Below, piece by piece: positions 55,831 through 64,000 of a stretch of DNA of 64,000 bases (within the stretch, counting starts at the first letter, position 1; each line of letters opens with the position of its first letter). The translations under genes were made by a program, and so were the position numbers. The DNA is taken from positions 62,001 through 126,000 of the forward strand of contig NZ_CADFDK010000010.1 of NCBI RefSeq assembly GCF_902832885.1. The letters are read 5' to 3'. Under the pieces are notes generated by a model. That model was not told where the DNA came from and ran no database searches. It was given only the letters and a program-made list of their open reading frames with translations. This DNA comes from Burkholderia seminalis DSM 23518 (GTDB lineage Bacteria > Pseudomonadota > Gammaproteobacteria > Burkholderiales > Burkholderiaceae).

Positions 55831-57660
55831 TCAACGCCCGGTCGCCACGGCCGGCGCGGGCTGGCCGGCGGCCCGCGCCATCGCGTCCTCGTGGTGCATC
55901 AGGTTCATCGCGGTATGCACGAGCGCCACGTGCGAGAACGCCTGCGGGAAGTTGCCGACGAGCCGCCCGGCGACCGGGTCGTACTCCTCCGCGAGCAGCC
56001 CGAGGTCGTTCGACAGCGCGAGCAGCCGGCTGAACAGCCGGTGCGCGTCGTCGATCCGGCCGAGCAGCGCGTAGTTGTCGACCAGCCAGAAGCTGCACGC
56101 GAGAAACGTGCCTTCGCCGGGCGGCAGGCCGTCGTCGTACTCGGTCGTCCGGTAGCGCATCACGAGCCCGTCGTGCAGCAGTTCGCGCTCGATCGCCTCG
56201 ACCGTGCCGACGATGCGCGGGTCTTCCGGCGGCAGGAAACCGAGCAGCGGCATCAGCAGCACGCTCGCGTCGAGCTCGTCGCTGCCGTAGCTCTGCGCGA
56301 ACGCCTGTTTGCCCGCGTGCCAGGCGTTGGCGCAGACGTCGGCATGGATCCGCTCGCGCAGCGCGCGCCAGCGGTCGAGCGAGCCGGGCAGCCGGAACAT
56401 TTCCGCAGACTTGATCGCGCGGTCGAACGCGACCCATGCCATCACCTTCGAGAACGTGAAATGCAGGCGGCCGCCGCGCGTTTCCCAGATCCCTTCGTCG
56501 GGTTCCTGCCAGATCTTCTCGAGATGGTCGAGCAGCGCGCACTGCACGGACCAGACCGTGTCGTCGGCCTGCAGGCCGCCCACGCGCGCGAGGTGCAGCG
56601 CGGCCATCACCTCGCCGAACACGTCGAGCTGGAGCTGGTTCGCGGCGCCGTTGCCGACGCGGACCGGTTTCGAATCCTGGTAGCCGGGCAGCCAGTCGAG
56701 CTCCATTTCCGGCAGCCGGCGCTCGCCGGCGATCCCGTACATGATCTGGATCTGCTCGGGCGAGCCGGCCATCACGCGGCCGAGCCATGTGCGCCATGCG
56801 CGCGCCTCGTCGTAGTAGCCGCCGCGCATCAGCGCGAGCAGCGTGATCGTCGCGTCGCGCAGCCAGCAGTAGCGGTAGTCCCAGTTGCGGTTGCCGCCGA
56901 TCTTTTCGGGCAGCGACGTGGTCGGCGCCGCGACGATGCCGCCGGTCGGCTCGTACGCGAGCGCCTTCAGCGTGATCAGCGAGCGGCGCACGGCCGCCGC
57001 GTAGCGGCCCTGCACCTGGCAGCGGCCCGACCACTCGAGCCAGTAGTTCTCGGTTCGTGCGAGCATCGACAGCGGATCGCGCGCGGGCGGCAGCCGCATG
57101 TGCGAGGCCGCGTAGCTGAGCGAGAACGGCACGCGCTGGTCGGCGCCGACCGTGAATTCCGCGAGCGTATGGAGATTCTTGCCGGTGAGCGGCACCGGCG
57201 TGCGCAGCACGACGGTGTCGGGGCCCGCGATCGCCTTCATGCCGTCCTCGCGAGTCAGTTGCGTGACCCACGGGATCGAGAAACCGTAGTCGAAGCGCAA
57301 CACGAGCTCCATGCGCATCTTCATCGTGCCGTGACGGCCGACGACGATCCGCACGAGTTCGGACCAGCCGTTGCCGGGCGGCATGAAGTCGATCACGGTG
57401 ACGGCGCCGTCGGCGCTTTCGTAATCCGTTTCGAGAATCAGCGTGTCGCCGCGATAGCGGCGCGTGGTGTGCGTGACTGCGGCGTCGGCGGCAGGCGCAA
57501 GCAGCCAGCGGCCGTGCTCGGGGGTGCCGAGAAGTGCCGCGAAGCAGGCGCCCGAATCGAAGCGGGGCCAGCACAGCCAGTCGACGGAGCCGTCTTTCGA
57601 GATCAGCGCGGCCGTGTGGCCGTCGCCGACGAGGGCGTAGTCTTCGATCAGGGCAGGCAT
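55831..57660 (-). CDS. GH15 glycosidase (glucoamylase/trehalase-like)
   Basis: A 609-aa protein with an N-terminal beta-sandwich (IEDYALVGDGHTAALISKDGSVDWLCWPRFDS) and a GH15 (alpha/alpha)6 barrel: NRNWDYRYCWLRDATITLLALM, LDVFGEVMAALHLAR, EGIWETRGGRLHFTFSKVMAWVAFDRAI, and a second Glu region ECFL-like GTFLACSFWLVDNYAL. Could be a trehalase or an alpha-glucosidase; substrate not clear. ATG 57660 was preferred to an in-frame GTG at 57690. Confidence 0.9.
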   Translation of the reverse strand: MPALIEDYALVGDGHTAALISKDGSVDWLCWPRFDSGACFAALLGTPEHGRWLLAPAADAAVTHTTRRYRGDTLILETDYESADGAVTVIDFMPPGNGWSELVRIVVGRHGTMKMRMELVLRFDYGFSIPWVTQLTREDGMKAIAGPDTVVLRTPVPLTGKNLHTLAEFTVGADQRVPFSLSYAASHMRLPPARDPLSMLARTENYWLEWSGRCQVQGRYAAAVRRSLITLKALAYEPTGGIVAAPTTSLPEKIGGNRNWDYRYCWLRDATITLLALMRGGYYDEARAWRTWLGRVMAGSPEQIQIMYGIAGERRLPEMELDWLPGYQDSKPVRVGNGAANQLQLDVFGEVMAALHLARVGGLQADDTVWSVQCALLDHLEKIWQEPDEGIWETRGGRLHFTFSKVMAWVAFDRAIKSAEMFRLPGSLDRWRALRERIHADVCANAWHAGKQAFAQSYGSDELDASVLLMPLLGFLPPEDPRIVGTVEAIERELLHDGLVMRYRTTEYDDGLPPGEGTFLACSFWLVDNYALLGRIDDAHRLFSRLLALSNDLGLLAEEYDPVAGRLVGNFPQAFSHVALVHTAMNLMHHEDAMARAAGQPAPAVATGR

Positions 57661-57824
57661 GGGCAGGCGGTCCTTGGGTATCGAGTTCACAATGCGGACG
57701 GCGGCGGCCGGGCTTCACGCCCGGGCGTCGCGCCCCGTATACTCGGCCGGGCGGCGGAGCGCATGAACGGCCGGCGTTTCGTCCTATCTCAACACTTGAA
57801 GCGACTCGATGCAAGGAGGATTCA

Positions 57825-59075
57825 ATGCCCAACCGTTTACGCGAGCGTGACGCACACGCTTCGACACGAGGGTTCCCGCTTAGGCTCGCTCACTGGATGA
57901 AAGGTTTCGCGATCGTGCTTTCCCTGTCCGCGACCCATGCATTTGCGCAGCAATCGCCCGCACCGGCCGACGGCGTCTACAACCTGCTGGTCGGCACCTA
58001 CACGGGCGGCGGCAGCGACGGGATCTATGTTTACCGCTTCGATACTAAAAATGGCAGCGTTGCGCCCGTATCGTCGGCGAAGACCGTGAATCCGTCGTAT
58101 CTGTTGCCGAGCCGCGACGGTCGCACCGTCTACGCGGTCAACGAACTGCCCGGCGACGACGGGCCGGCGTCGCAGCGCGGGGGCGTCAGCGCGTTCCGCT
58201 TCGACGCGAAGACGGGCGCGCTGAGCTTCATCGACCGCGTGTCGTCGGAAGGGAACGATCCTTGCTATCTCGCGCTGTCGCCGGACGGCAAGTATCTCGT
58301 GACGGCCAACTACTCGGTCGCGAAGGATCCGGGCGGCAGCTTCGCGGTGTTTCCGCTGCGCGACGACGGTGCGCTCGGCGAGGCCGTGCTGGCCGTGCAC
58401 CACGAAGGCACCGGGCCCGTGAAGGGCCGTCAGGACGGCGCGCACGTGCATTCGACGGTGTTTTCGCCGGACGGCCGCTACCTGTTCGTGCAGGATCTCG
58501 GCGCGGACAAGATCTACGGCTACCGCTACACGGTGGACGGCAGCCGCGGGCTGATCAGCCCGACCGACACGCGCTACACGCCGGTGAAGGCCGGCTCGGG
58601 CCCGCGTCACATGGTGTTCGGCGCCGACGGCCGGTTCGCGTACGTGACGAGCGAGCTCAACGCGTCGGTCGAGGTGCTCGGTTATCACGACGGCAAGCTG
58701 ACGCCGGTCCAGACGGTGTCGATGACGGCGCCGGGCTTCAAGGGCAAGGTCGGCGGCGGCGCGATCCACCTGTCGCCGGACGGCCGCTTCCTGTACGCGA
58801 GCAACCGCGGCGACGCGAACGACCTCGTGATCTACTCGGTGAACCAGGCCGACGGCCGGCTCAAGCAGGTCGGCCGCCAGTCGAGCCTCGGCAAGACGCC
58901 GCGCGAGTTCCTGATCGATCCGACCGGCAAGTGGCTGATCGTCGGCAACCAGGACAGCGACACGTTCTACGTGTTCAGCCGCGATGTCGAAACGGGGCAG
59001 CTCGGCGCGAATCCGCAGAAGGTCGCGGTCGGCAAGCCGGTCGATTTCAAACTGGTGCCGGTGCAGTCGATGTAA
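57825..59075 (+). CDS. Lactonase-family seven-bladed beta-propeller protein
   Basis: A 416-aa protein with a signal peptide-like segment (residues 25-42) and a beta-propeller of the 6-phosphogluconolactonase/lactonase family: YVYRFDTKNGSVAPVS, NELPGDD, FSPDGRYLFVQDLGADKIYGYR, GSGPRHMVFGADGRFAYVTSELNASVEV and HLSPDGRFLYASNRG. The AAGGAGG site decides the start at 57825. Exported and possibly active on sugar lactones outside the cell. Ends in a terminator. Confidence 0.9.
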   Translation: MPNRLRERDAHASTRGFPLRLAHWMKGFAIVLSLSATHAFAQQSPAPADGVYNLLVGTYTGGGSDGIYVYRFDTKNGSVAPVSSAKTVNPSYLLPSRDGRTVYAVNELPGDDGPASQRGGVSAFRFDAKTGALSFIDRVSSEGNDPCYLALSPDGKYLVTANYSVAKDPGGSFAVFPLRDDGALGEAVLAVHHEGTGPVKGRQDGAHVHSTVFSPDGRYLFVQDLGADKIYGYRYTVDGSRGLISPTDTRYTPVKAGSGPRHMVFGADGRFAYVTSELNASVEVLGYHDGKLTPVQTVSMTAPGFKGKVGGGAIHLSPDGRFLYASNRGDANDLVIYSVNQADGRLKQVGRQSSLGKTPREFLIDPTGKWLIVGNQDSDTFYVFSRDVETGQLGANPQKVAVGKPVDFKLVPVQSM

Positions 59076-59090
59076 ATGCGGTAAATGAAA

Positions 59091-59121
59091 CGGGCGCTGC
59101 GGATGCAGCGCCCGTTTTTTT
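59091..59121 (+). terminator. Intrinsic terminator after lactonase gene
   Basis: CGGGCGCTGC and GCAGCGCCCG pair perfectly over 10 bp around GGAT and run into TTTTTTT. It separates the convergent ftsK gene. Confidence 0.92.
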
Positions 59122-59185
59122 CGGTGCGCCCGGTTTCCCGGTGCGCCCGTATCGGTCGACGGCGGCCGTTCGGCCGCCGCCGCGC

Positions 59186-62100
59186 TCAGTCGGCCGCGGC
59201 CGGCACCAGCACCTCGCGGCTGCCGTTGATGCCCATCGCCGACACGAGCCCGGCCGCTTCCATCTGCTCGACGAGGCGTGCCGCGCGGTTGTAGCCGATG
59301 CGCAACTGCCGCTGCACCGACGAGATCGACGCGCGCCGCGTGCGCACGACGAACGCGACGGCTTCGTCGTACAGCGGATCGGCTTCCGCGTCCGGCGCTT
59401 CGCCGAACAGGTCCTGCGTCGCGCCGTCGGCGGCCGGGCCGTCGAGGATGCCTTCCTCGTACTGCGGCTCGCCGAACTGCTTCAGATACTCAACGATCCG
59501 GTGCACTTCCTCGTCGGCGACGAACGCGCCGTGCACGCGCTGCGGATAACCGGTGCCCGGCGGCAGGAACAGCATGTCGCCCATCCCGAGCAGCGACTCC
59601 GCGCCCATCTGGTCGAGGATCGTGCGCGAGTCGATCTTCGACGACACCTGGAACGCGACGCGCGTCGGGATGTTCGCCTTGATCAGGCCCGTGATCACGT
59701 CGACGGACGGACGCTGCGTCGCGAGGATCAGGTGGATGCCGGCCGCGCGCGCCTTCTGCGCGAGGCGTGCGATCAGCTCCTCGATCTTCTTGCCGGCGAC
59801 CATCATCAGGTCGGCCAGCTCGTCGATGACGACGACGATCAGCGGCAGCTTCGACAGCGGCTCGGGATCCTCGGGCGTCAGCGAGAACGGGTTGCCGATC
59901 TTCTTCTCCTTCGCTTCCGCATCGCGGATCTTCTGGTTGAAACCCGCGAGGTTGCGCACGCCGACAGCCGACATCAGCCGGTAGCGCTTCTCCATTTCGC
60001 CGACGCACCAGTTCAGCGCGTTCGCCGCGAGCTTCATGTCGGTGACGACCGGCGCGAGCAGGTGCGGGATGCCTTCGTAGACGGACAGCTCCAGCATCTT
60101 CGGGTCGATCATGATGAGCCGTACGTCTTCCGGCGTCGCCTTGTACAGCAGCGACAGGATCATCGCGTTGATCGCGACCGACTTGCCCGAACCCGTCGTG
60201 CCGGCGACGAGCATGTGCGGCGCCTTCGCGAGATCCGTGACGACCGGGCGGCCCGTGATGTCCTTGCCCATCGCGATCGTCAGTTGCGATTGCGAATGCT
60301 GATACTCGCGCGACGCGAGGATTTCCGACAGGCGGATCATCTGGCGCTTCGCGTTCGGCAGCTCGAGGCCCATGCAGGTCTTGCCGGGAATCGTCTCGAC
60401 GACGCGGATCGACGTGAGGCCGAGGCCGCGCGACAGATCCTTCATCAGCCCGACGATCTGGCTGCCGCGCACGCCGAGCGCCGGCTCGATCTCGAAGCGC
60501 GTGATCACGGGGCCGGCCGAGGCGCCGACCACCGTCACCGGCACCTTGAATTCCTGCAGCCGCTGTTCGATCACCTGGGCCGTTTGCGCGAGATGTTCCT
60601 CGGTGATCGTTTCGACGTCGTCGGATGCGGGCTCGAGCAGGTCGAGCGTCGGCAGTTCGACGCTGAACGACGCGGGTGCGTGGAATTCGAACGCGTTCGG
60701 GCGCGGCTGGCGCACGGGGGCGTCGGGGGCTGCGGTGTCGGTTGCGGCCGGCTCGGCCGTCACGGCGGCGGTTGCGCCGGTCGGCGGGGCAACCGGGAGC
60801 GCCGGCGCAGCAACGATCGCTGCCGGCACTGACAGGCTTGCGCCCGGGAGCGGGGCGGCCGGTTGCGGCGCCGCGGACACGTCGTTCGGCACGGACCAGC
60901 TTGCCGGCGACGCGGCGGGGGCGGGCGCCGTCGTGAACGTCGTGGTGGCGGCCGGCGTGGCAGCGACCGACGGAGTCGGCGACGCGGCCGCTGCACCGAT
61001 GGAGGCGAGCGATCCGACCGCAGCGGAAGCGGCCGGCGGCACGGGAAGGCGGGTTGCCGGTTGCGCGGCGGTTGCGCCGAACGAGCCGGATCCGTCGATT
61101 GCCGTGCCGCTCGACGAGGTTGCCGTGCCGGCCTGGAGCGCCGGTGTCGGCACGGACGGTTGTGCCGCAAGCGGGGCGGACGTGAAACTCACGGGCGCCG
61201 GTGCCGCGGGCGCTTGCGCGGCCGAACCCGGCGCGCCGGTCGTCGACGGTGCCGCGGCGGGCGTGGCGGTTGTCTCGGGCATCGATGCGCGGCCGAACGC
61301 ACCGTAGCTCATGTCCGGGACACCGATCGGCGCTGCCGGCGCAACGGAGGCGCCGGTCGATGCCGATACGGCCGGTTGCGACGGCGAAACCGATGCCGTG
61401 CCGGTCATGCCGGCCGTCGATGGTGTCGCGGCGGGTATGGCGGCGACGGGCGCAACACCCGGAGCGGAGGCAGGTACCGGTGCGGTCGAACCGAGGGCCG
61501 TGCCGACGAACGGCGACGCAGCCGCGGCAGAAGCGGTCGGTGTCGCGGCAAACGGTTGAATCGTCGGCGATTCAGGCAATTCCGCGGAAGCCGCCGCAGG
61601 TGTCGTTGCGGGTTGCACCGGCGGCGCCCAATGCGTGACGGGCGTGCCGCCTTCAGCGATGGCCGACAGCGATGCACTACGCTCCGCCCCTGCCGGTTGG
61701 GCGGCCTCCGGAACGAGGTTCGATGCAGGGCGTGCCGACGTTGCCGTAATCGGCGTCGTTCCGGTCATGGCGCGTGCCGATGTCGCAGCGATCGACGAAG
61801 AGGGGAGCGCCGCGAACGGCGCGATGCCACCGGCGGGCTTCAGGTCGTCATGTGCGCCATCGACACCCGGTGGCAGGTAAGCCGATGCAGGGCGTTCGAT
61901 CGCCGGGGCGGCGGTATCGGAGAATGCTGCCGGATTGCGTGCGGGGGCTTCGTCGACCGCTGCTTCGTCAGCTTGTTGCGCGAAGGCGGCGTGGGCCGGC
62001 TCCGGTTGCGTTGCGTCTGCCGGTGATTCAGCGATCGGATGCGCGGGCGATGCTTCGAACGCGGAAACCGACGGGCGGCCGAGGTCCTCCCACGGCGCGA

Positions 62101-63640
62101 GATTGACCGGGGCGTCGAACGACGGCGCCGGCGGGATCCCATGTGCAGGTGCAGGTGCAGGTGCGTGTGCGGCGGGCGCAGCGTCGACGTGACGGATGTC
62201 ATCGTCGGTTTGATGCGACGACACGGCATCGTCGCTGCCGGCGCCCGTGTCAGCATTCGGCAGCGCGTGCGGTGCGGCGCCGTTGAGCGCCGGGGTGGCC
62301 CAATCGGCAATCGTCGCGGGGATGCCGGGCTCCGCCGGCATGAACGCATCCAGTACGATCGGCGCGCTGTCGTCGCGTGCGGGCGCGGCATCGTGCTGGA
62401 CCCGAGCACCAGTGTCACGGGCCGCGATACCGTGCGTTGCCGAAACGAATGCGTTCGACACGGCCGCCGCTGCCGGCGCGGCGACGCTGCCTGCTGTCGC
62501 AGCCATTCCAGCCGCGGCTGCGGCGGCCGTCGCGGCGTGCGTCGCATCGGTCGACTGTGCGCCGCCGAGTGTGGCCCATTGCGCGGTGCTGGCTTCGATC
62601 GAACGCAGCGTGTCGTGAACGCTCGGCGCCGGCGTGATCGGCGTCGCGGGTTTTTCAGTCCAGGCATAGAGCGGCGCGCGCGCCGGCGTCGACGGCACCG
62701 GACGGCGTCGCGTCGTGTCCGGCGACACGCCGGCTGCGGCCGTTCCCGCGACCGGGCGTGCCGGCGGACGCTGCGGTGGCGCGGCGGCCGGGCGCGGCGT
62801 GACCGTCGCACGCGGTGGCGTCTGTTTCAGCGCGGCGGTGGCCGGTCGCACGGCAGTCGGCCGCGGCCGGACGGGTTCGAATCCGACAGGAAGCGGGGCC
62901 GGATCGGGGCGCGGCACTTGCGAGTTGGCTGCCGCGCGCGCGAGGCTCGCGGTGCTGCCGGTCGTCGGCGGCGGCATCGCGCCGGCCGGAATCGGCGCGG
63001 CGGGCGCCACCGGCGTGCGCTGCGGCACGGTCGGCTTCAGCCAGCCCGACGGCGCGACGGGTTCCGTGTGCGGCCGCGGCGGCATCTTGCCGCGCGGCTT
63101 CGGCCGCGCCTGCGGATCGGGTTTCCACAGCGTCGGGCGTGAATACCGGCCGTTCTGGCGCGGCGCCATCGAGTTGACGGTATGCGCGGTGGTTGGCTGC
63201 ACGAGGTCGTCGTCGCGATGCAGCGCGCTGCGCGGCAGGTCGGCGATCCCGCGCGCGTCGTCGTCGCCGCCGTCGCGCGACAGCTTGACGCCGAACGACG
63301 TGTCGACCCACGCGGCGAACTGCCGCCAGCCGATGCCGGTCAGCCAGGGCAACCCGGCGAAGAACAGGACGACCATCGCGACCGGCGTGCCGATCGGACC
63401 GAGTACGTGTGCGAAGCCCGCCGAGAACGCATGGCCGAGCGCGTTCGTGTCGGGGCCCGACAGCGGGCTCGTCAGCGTGCAGCTCGCGACGAATACCGCG
63501 ACGAAGCCGAGCCACAGGCGGATCGAGCCGCGGCCGGCGAGCCCGCCGCCGCCGGGCAGCATCGCCTGCACGAGACGCCAGAAGAGAAGGAGGAACCAGA
63601 CGGCGGAGATGCCGAACCAGCCGAAGACTACCGTGTGCAT
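59186..63640 (-). CDS. ftsK: DNA translocase FtsK with very long linker
   Basis: A 1484-aa FtsK/SpoIIIE protein that pumps DNA through the closing septum. Membrane segments occur near residues 1-27, 40-58 and 70-107. The region from about 130 to 985 is Pro/Ala/Thr-rich and disordered. The motor at the C-terminus has [14 protein letters not shown] (Walker A), [15 protein letters not shown] (Walker B), [12 protein letters not shown] and the gamma domain ([29 protein letters not shown]) that reads DNA orientation. Start ATG at 63640. It is convergent with the lactonase gene. Confidence 0.95.
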   Translation of the reverse strand: MHTVVFGWFGISAVWFLLLFWRLVQAMLPGGGGLAGRGSIRLWLGFVAVFVASCTLTSPLSGPDTNALGHAFSAGFAHVLGPIGTPVAMVVLFFAGLPWLTGIGWRQFAAWVDTSFGVKLSRDGGDDDARGIADLPRSALHRDDDLVQPTTAHTVNSMAPRQNGRYSRPTLWKPDPQARPKPRGKMPPRPHTEPVAPSGWLKPTVPQRTPVAPAAPIPAGAMPPPTTGSTASLARAAANSQVPRPDPAPLPVGFEPVRPRPTAVRPATAALKQTPPRATVTPRPAAAPPQRPPARPVAGTAAAGVSPDTTRRRPVPSTPARAPLYAWTEKPATPITPAPSVHDTLRSIEASTAQWATLGGAQSTDATHAATAAAAAAGMAATAGSVAAPAAAAVSNAFVSATHGIAARDTGARVQHDAAPARDDSAPIVLDAFMPAEPGIPATIADWATPALNGAAPHALPNADTGAGSDDAVSSHQTDDDIRHVDAAPAAHAPAPAPAHGIPPAPSFDAPVNLAPWEDLGRPSVSAFEASPAHPIAESPADATQPEPAHAAFAQQADEAAVDEAPARNPAAFSDTAAPAIERPASAYLPPGVDGAHDDLKPAGGIAPFAALPSSSIAATSARAMTGTTPITATSARPASNLVPEAAQPAGAERSASLSAIAEGGTPVTHWAPPVQPATTPAAASAELPESPTIQPFAATPTASAAAASPFVGTALGSTAPVPASAPGVAPVAAIPAATPSTAGMTGTASVSPSQPAVSASTGASVAPAAPIGVPDMSYGAFGRASMPETTATPAAAPSTTGAPGSAAQAPAAPAPVSFTSAPLAAQPSVPTPALQAGTATSSSGTAIDGSGSFGATAAQPATRLPVPPAASAAVGSLASIGAAAASPTPSVAATPAATTTFTTAPAPAASPASWSVPNDVSAAPQPAAPLPGASLSVPAAIVAAPALPVAPPTGATAAVTAEPAATDTAAPDAPVRQPRPNAFEFHAPASFSVELPTLDLLEPASDDVETITEEHLAQTAQVIEQRLQEFKVPVTVVGASAGPVITRFEIEPALGVRGSQIVGLMKDLSRGLGLTSIRVVETIPGKTCMGLELPNAKRQMIRLSEILASREYQHSQSQLTIAMGKDITGRPVVTDLAKAPHMLVAGTTGSGKSVAINAMILSLLYKATPEDVRLIMIDPKMLELSVYEGIPHLLAPVVTDMKLAANALNWCVGEMEKRYRLMSAVGVRNLAGFNQKIRDAEAKEKKIGNPFSLTPEDPEPLSKLPLIVVVIDELADLMMVAGKKIEELIARLAQKARAAGIHLILATQRPSVDVITGLIKANIPTRVAFQVSSKIDSRTILDQMGAESLLGMGDMLFLPPGTGYPQRVHGAFVADEEVHRIVEYLKQFGEPQYEEGILDGPAADGATQDLFGEAPDAEADPLYDEAVAFVVRTRRASISSVQRQLRIGYNRAARLVEQMEAAGLVSAMGINGSREVLVPAAAD

Positions 63641-63817
63641 GCTTTGAAACAGGAGTAGGGAGGGGCGCGCGAGGCGCGACCCGCCGAGTTTAACCGGCCG
63701 GCGAACAAGATTCCCGGGCGACGTGAATTCGGTTCACGCCGTGCGGCGCGTGCGGTCGGCACACGCGCGCGACACGCGACGCGAAGGCGGTCGGCCGGCC
63801 TTCGCGTGCGTGATGCA

Positions 63818-64000
63818 TCAAGGGCTCCGGTGCGTGAAAACGAGCGTTGCGCCGGCGCTGGTCACGATCTGCAATTGCTGCGGCTCGCGCATCTGCACGC
63901 CGGTCTTGTCGACGTGCGCAAGCGCGTCGAGGTACGCGCGCTCGAGCTGGCCGCCGAGCGAATTCGGGCAGGCCATCCGCGTGCCGGCGAGCGGCCCGAA
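63818..64000 (-). CDS. META-domain (HslJ-like) protein, C-terminal end
   Basis: The minus-strand frame is open from 64000 to the TGA at 63818-63820. It encodes 60 residues: GPLAGTRMACPNSLGGQLER, AYLDALAHVDKTGVQMREPQ, then IVTSAGATLVFTHRSP. This is the end of a META/HslJ domain (TRMACP and LxALAxV). The rest lies past the window edge. A GC-rich hairpin (CGCGAAGGC/GCCTTCGCG, about 63780-63808) lies just downstream. Confidence 0.75.
   Translation of the reverse strand, partial: FGPLAGTRMACPNSLGGQLERAYLDALAHVDKTGVQMREPQQLQIVTSAGATLVFTHRSP

Noticed and set aside
59278-63658. Many plus-strand open frames inside ftsK
   Set aside because: All lie antisense to the Pro/Ala-rich linker, where codon bias opens every frame.

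Overview
The window is high-GC DNA with the gene content and order of a Burkholderia chromosome 1, most likely the B. cepacia complex. Signs of this are parE-parC next to a Uup-type ABC-F gene, a stand-alone rsxB beside nth, an intracellular PhaZ depolymerase, a very large FtsK, and many small proteobacterial housekeeping genes with strongly GC-biased third positions. The assignment is an inference from gene content, not from a database comparison.

Positions 1 to about 14,990 are the right part of a P2/186-like prophage. From the left edge come the tail tube gene (FII, cut by the window edge), the tail assembly chaperone E with a probable +1 frameshift extension, tape measure T, then U, X and D. 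A four-gene lysis cassette follows (holin, lambda-R-like transglycosylase, Rz with Rz1 embedded in another frame), then a DNA adenine methylase. Next is a cargo region of lower GC. It holds a five-gene type VI secretion effector cassette (PAAR, DUF4123 adaptor, putative co-adaptor, Tox-REase-5 toxin, Imm52-like immunity), a divergent pair of transcription units around a perfect LexA/SOS box (one includes a SRAP/YedK protein), and two minus-strand genes of possible defence function (DUF3800 and a PIN/DUF4935 protein). The prophage ends with a terminator and two TGCTACA repeats one helical turn apart, probably integrase arm sites at attR. No integrase or head genes are visible; they must lie left of the window.

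Positions 15,198 to 24,976 are core genes: rubredoxin, a DUF4399 protein, uup, parE (preceded by a cluster of three DnaA-box-like sites), parC, a CopD-like membrane protein, and a divergent LysR/PACE-efflux pair with a clear operator. From 25,028 to 35,074 the genes are mostly on the minus strand: chromate transporter, GGDEF-EAL protein, an aminotransferase-RidA-PhzF operon, an EamA exporter, a VOC protein, then a divergent MocR-type regulator. htpG follows with a consensus RpoH promoter, overlapping ubiC and a hypoxanthine/uracil-DNA glycosylase.

Positions 38,211 to 40,343 form a small island between the glycosylase gene and a diverged, 5'-truncated copy of it. It carries a ParA/MinD-like ATPase gene and an uncharacterised partner. 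The rest, 40,344 to the end, is ordinary chromosome: spermidine-synthase-like protein, DUF3311-mctP, a PhnB-like VOC protein, transaldolase, BenE, VWA-MoxR pair, two c-type cytochromes, DUF1841, EamA, rsxB-nth, TetR, phaZ, a GH15 glycosidase, a lactonase, ftsK, and the end of a META-domain gene cut by the right edge.
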